Assembly (NCBI GenBank): GCA_033002965.1
Contig: JAURVB010012402.1
Coordinates: 1-64,000 of the forward strand
DNA length: 64,000 nt
DNA from: Piper betle
Lineage: Eukaryota; Streptophyta; Magnoliopsida; Piperales; Piperaceae
Reading direction: 5' to 3'
Below the pieces are notes generated by a model. The model saw nothing but the letters and a program-made list of their open reading frames with translations, was not told where the DNA came from and did no database searches. A program made the translations under genes and the position numbers. Positions 60,614-64,000 of this stretch are shown in pieces (the stretch's first letter is position 1; every line of letters begins with the position of its first letter).

Positions 60614-61313
60614 ATTTTCTATATATGTCTTTTGTGATAATCAGTATACATCGATTGCGATTCCGATGTATTTGAATTTCTAATACAAAAGATGCATTAC
60701 CAAGATCTTTCATTTCAAATTTCTTTGACAAAAGATTCTTGGTTTCGTGCAAAAAATCTATATTATTACTGGCAAGTAATATATCATCAACATATAAAAT
60801 CAGGAAAATATACTTACTCCCACTAAACTTATGGTATATACAATCATCAATCACATTCATCTCAAAACCAAATGAGAGAATCACTTGATGAAATTTGTGA
60901 TACCATTGACGAGAAGCCTGCTTAAGTCCATAGATGGATTTTTTAATTTGCAAACCATCTTCTTTGAATCTCCTAATACAAAGTTTTCTGGTTGCACCAT
61001 ATAAATTGTTTCATCAATGTCACCATTTAGAAATGTAGTCTTTACGTAACTCAAGATCAAAATGTGCCACTAATGTCATAATTATTCTGAACGAGTCTTT
61101 CGATGAAACTGGAGAGAAAGTCTCATTATAATCAATGCCTTCCTTTTGAGTAAAATCCTTTGCAACAAGACGAGCCTTATATCTTTCTATATTACCCTTC
61201 GAATCCCTCTTGGTTTTAAATATCCATTTGCAACCAATGGGTTTCGCACCTTCAGGCAATGAGACAAAATCCCAAACGTCATTAGTTTTCATAGACTTTA
61301 TCTCTTCATTCAT
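60606..61313 (-). pseudogene. Copia pol: reverse transcriptase
   Basis: Piece 61313-61020 begins the RT domain (PIGCKWIFKTKRDSKG, KARLVAKDFTQKEGIDY, ETFSPV). Piece 60953-60606 carries SIYGLKQASRQWY and the catalytic YVDD box. About 70 bp between them is out of frame, so RT is inactive as written. Confidence 0.88.
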
Positions 61314-61322
61314 GACATCAAT

Positions 61323-61908
61323 CTACTTTTGAGAATTAGAACTCTCCATGACTTGATGAAAGCTGATTGGATCATCAACCATTTCATTGTTATCCTCATG
61401 TTCTTGGAGAAAGATAATATAATCATCTGAAATTGTTTTTCTCCTTTCTCTTGTGGATCTCCTCAATGGCATTTGCTCTTGAAGTTGTTGAATTTGTCCT
61501 TCAGGTATAACTTGAGTAGGGAGATTCTCGACAAAGTCTTGTAATTCTGGTACTGTTTCTTGAATTACATCAGAAATATGATCTTGATCCTGATTTTTAT
61601 CAAGAACAATTATGGGAAGAGAATCAGATTCTTCTTCAAAGACAAAGTCTCTAACCTCGTGTCCCCCTTCCAAACCAACATCCTCAAAAACTGGGCATTT
61701 CTCGTCTCAAAGAATGACCTTATTGTGGGATCATAAAACTTATACCCTATTGACCGATCAGAGTACCCAACAAAATAACTGCTTACTGTTCTTGAGTCTA
61801 GTTTCCTTTCATTCAGCCTATAAGGCCTTGCTTCAGCTGGACAACCCCAAATGCGTAAATGCATTATACTGGGCCTTTTTCCAATTCATAATTCATAAGG
61901 GGTCTTAA
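61323..61908 (-). pseudogene. Copia pol: linker between integrase and reverse transcriptase
   Basis: Piece 61864-61610 has the integrase C-terminal module (RIWGCPAEARPY, SRTVSSYFVGYS, GYKFYDP). Piece 61673-61323 is the acidic linker with PLRRSTRERR. They overlap in different frames, and the segment joining back to the integrase core (61908-62027) is also frameshifted. Confidence 0.8.
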
Positions 61909-62026
61909 CTGTTGCTTTTGTTGGTACTCTATTAAGAAGATATACTGCTGTCTTTAGTGCCTCACCCTAGAGTGAATCAGGCAAAGTAGTATGAGCAATC
62001 ATACTTCTTACCATGTCCTTTAATGT

Positions 62027-63088
62027 TCAGTTTCGTCTCTCAGCAACACCATTCATACTAGGAGTACCTGACATTGTGTATTGCGGGACGATTTCACACT
62101 CTTCTAGAAATTTGGCAAATGGTCCTGGACGCTGTACACCTGATCCATCATATCTGCCATAGTATTCACCACCACGATCAGATCTGATAGCCTTAATAGT
62201 TCTGTCAAGTTGGTTCTCAACTTCAGCTTTATATGCCTTAAATACGTCCAATGCTTGAAACTTCTCATGAATGAGATAAAGGTAACCATAACGAGAATAA
62301 TCGTCTATGAACGTAATAAAATATTGTTGACCATTCCAAGAAGCCGTAGGGAAGGGCCCACAAATGTCCGTATGTATTAGTTCTAAGACGTTTGAAGATC
62401 TATTGACACCTAGTCTCCTTATATTTGTTTGTTTTCCCTTAATACACCCAATACATATTTGAAAATCTGCAAAATTAAGAGAATCAAGAATTCCATCTGA
62501 CATAAGTCGTACAATTCTTTGTTTAGAAATGTGTCCTAAACGCTTATGCCATAGTAAAACAGAATTCTCATTGGTTAATTTTCTTTTTGTACCACATAGT
62601 TCCACATGCAAGGTTTCATTAAAAGATGCAATAGTATCAAGTAAATATAGATTATCATAAAAAGACAAGGACCCTGTACCCACAATATTTGAATTTAGAA
62701 AAAGACTAAACTTATTATTTCTAAATGAACAAGAGTAACCAGATTTGTCCAATATAGAAATAGAAACCAAATTTCGTCTAAAAGACGGTACTACATATGT
62801 CTCTTTCAAATCCAAATAAAATCCTGTCTCTAATAATAATCTAAAAATCCCTATTGCTTCAACTATAACTGATTTGCCATCACCCATATAGATGAATCTT
62901 TCAGCATCATTTGGCTTTCTGTAACTCAGGCAACCCTGCATTGACATACTTATGTGAGTAGTAGCACCTGAATCTAGCCACCAAGTGTGTATTGGTACTG
63001 AAACTAGATTAACCTCAGAACAAACAAAATTAAGAAATGAACCTTTCTTTACACGCCAGGCGTGATACTTAGTGCATTCCTTCTTCAT
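62027..63088 (-). pseudogene. Copia pol: protease, GAG-pre-integrase and integrase core
   Basis: This is the longest open stretch, 353 codons. It shows the protease active site WWLDSGATTHIS, the zinc-binding LLWHKRLGH and CIGCIKGKQ motifs, and the integrase catalytic triad with Asp in HTDICGPF, Asp in RSDRGGEY and Glu in GVAERRN. The Gag zinc knuckle (CX2CX4HX4C, FFCGKPGHMKKEC) spans its upstream junction at about 63070-63115, where the frame changes. Confidence 0.9.
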
Positions 63089-63841
63089 ATGTCCAGGTTT
63101 ACCACAAAAGAAACAGCAAGAAACTTGATTTTCTTTCTTTGCTGTTGTGTGTGAGACCCATTATCAGCATCCTTAGCCCTCTTTCTTTTCTTATTTTTAT
63201 CCTTATAGGTACTAGCCAAGTGAGCACTCTCAACCTGTTCTTGTTTCAATCTTTCTTCTTCTTGCACACAATAAGAAATGAGCTCATTAAGAGTCCATTT
63301 ATCCCTTTGACAGTTGTAACTGACCTTGAATTGACCGAATTGTGCAGGAAGAGAAATTAAAACTAAATGCACGAGCAAATCTTCAGATAGCTCTAACTTT
63401 AGTGCTTTTAGTTTTGAAGCAATGTTAGACATCTCTAAGATGTACTCCCTTATGCTTGTTTTGCCTTTATACTTCATTGAAATCAAGTTCGTCAAAAGCG
63501 TACTTGTTTCAGCTTTATCATTTTTGACAAAACGCTTTTCAATTTCTTTAAGAAACTCACTGGCTGTAGTAACCTTTTCAGACACATCGCCCCTGAAGGT
63601 CTATGGAATTTCCCGTTTCATGATCATAAGACTCATGCGATTTGAACGTTCCCATTTCTCAATGTCCCATTTGTCCTCATTGGAACTTTTATCAGTAAGA
63701 GAAGCAGGCTGTTCAGTCCTTAATGCAAGGTCAAGATCCATGCAACCGAGAATAATCATTATGCTTTCTTTCCAATCCTTAAAGTTATCTTTAAGCATTG
63801 GTACTGAGTTTATGTTGGCAGAAATTATAGAAGCAGACTGA
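63085..63841 (-). pseudogene. Copia gag
   Basis: Two pieces of the copia Gag (UBN2-type) region. 63798-63601 has NFKDWKESIMIILGCMD, and 63585-63085 has LTNLISMKYKG, IREYILEMSNIASKL and LPAQFGQFKVSY, followed by a Lys-rich tail before the zinc knuckle. A frame break lies near 63585-63601. Confidence 0.85.
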
Positions 63842-64000
63842 TTAACTGAAGAGAAAACAACATGCCCATACTAAGATTAATAATTTTTAATCCCATTAAT
63901 AGATACCTAGCACAACATCAATATTTAGTCTTTGGACAGAAATATCAATTTGTAAATGATACTCTTAGTGCAATAATCAAATATAGATAATAAATCCTGT

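Larger units (their letters stand above)
59467..64000 (-). mobile_element. Ty1/copia LTR retrotransposon, decayed, right end outside the window
   Basis: On the minus strand the order is gag, zinc knuckle, protease, integrase, reverse transcriptase, RNase H, polypurine tract, LTR. Integrase before reverse transcriptase defines Ty1/copia, and the domains resemble the tobacco Tnt1-94 type. The coding frame is broken at many places (for example near 63590, 61870, 61315, 60960 and 60100), so the element is not autonomous. The primer-binding site and 5' LTR lie beyond 64000. Confidence 0.92.

Overview
This is a nuclear plant (angiosperm) window. The genes are intron-rich with GT..AG introns of 70-900 bp, the intergenic DNA is AT-rich, and the window carries miniature inverted-repeat elements, a Ty1/copia retrotransposon and typically plant proteins: a photorespiratory P-protein, a plasma-membrane H+-ATPase and a CHUP1-type protein. 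Very GC-rich first exons (glycine decarboxylase, ribonucleotide reductase R2, the TPR gene) beside AT-rich introns lean towards a non-grass monocot, but that is an inference. No bacterial-type operon, CRISPR array, rRNA or convincing tRNA was seen.

Layout, left to right. A cluster of TGGGCC (site II) elements at 265-376 marks a probable promoter. Glycine decarboxylase P-protein (GLDP, +, 1559-6771) has 15 exons. It is followed by a tail-anchored, C2-like gene of unknown function (+, 8807-11952, 11 exons). A full-length but heavily decayed beta-galactosidase pseudogene (-, 13295-17404) comes next, then a FAR1/MULE transposase relic (-, ~19900-20640) and a 3'-truncated ceramidase-family fragment (+, 22047-23091). 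The Paf1-complex subunit VIP5/RTF1 (+, 24283-26202) has an intact coding region in a single exon. The plasma-membrane H+-ATPase (-, 27800-33498) has 21 exons that sum exactly to 956 codons plus stop. About 9 kb of repeat-rich intergenic DNA follows, with hAT-like MITEs, and then intronless ribonucleotide reductase R2 (-, 42600-43526) with a damaged N-terminus and an E2F site.

The right third is a mix of genes and relics: a thioredoxin h relic (-, 44638-45035), a CHUP1-like coiled-coil gene (-, 45701-48355), the EF-hand half of a CDPK (-, 50691-51539) lying head-to-head with the RING half of a BRUTUS-like E3 ligase (+, 52302-53579), and a TTC38-like TPR gene (-, 54157-57240). The window ends in a decayed Ty1/copia element (-, from about 59000 past the right edge).

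The genes do not form one pathway. The most informative signals are structural. Exon-by-exon reading frames show that several otherwise intact genes carry a single frameshift, three of them at short G-runs, which points to assembly error or recent lesions. The CDPK and BRUTUS-like genes have both lost their 5' halves on either side of a 0.76-kb gap, as if one deletion removed the middle of a divergent gene pair. I found no convincing new multi-gene system. The best candidate for an undescribed function is the C2-like tail-anchored protein.
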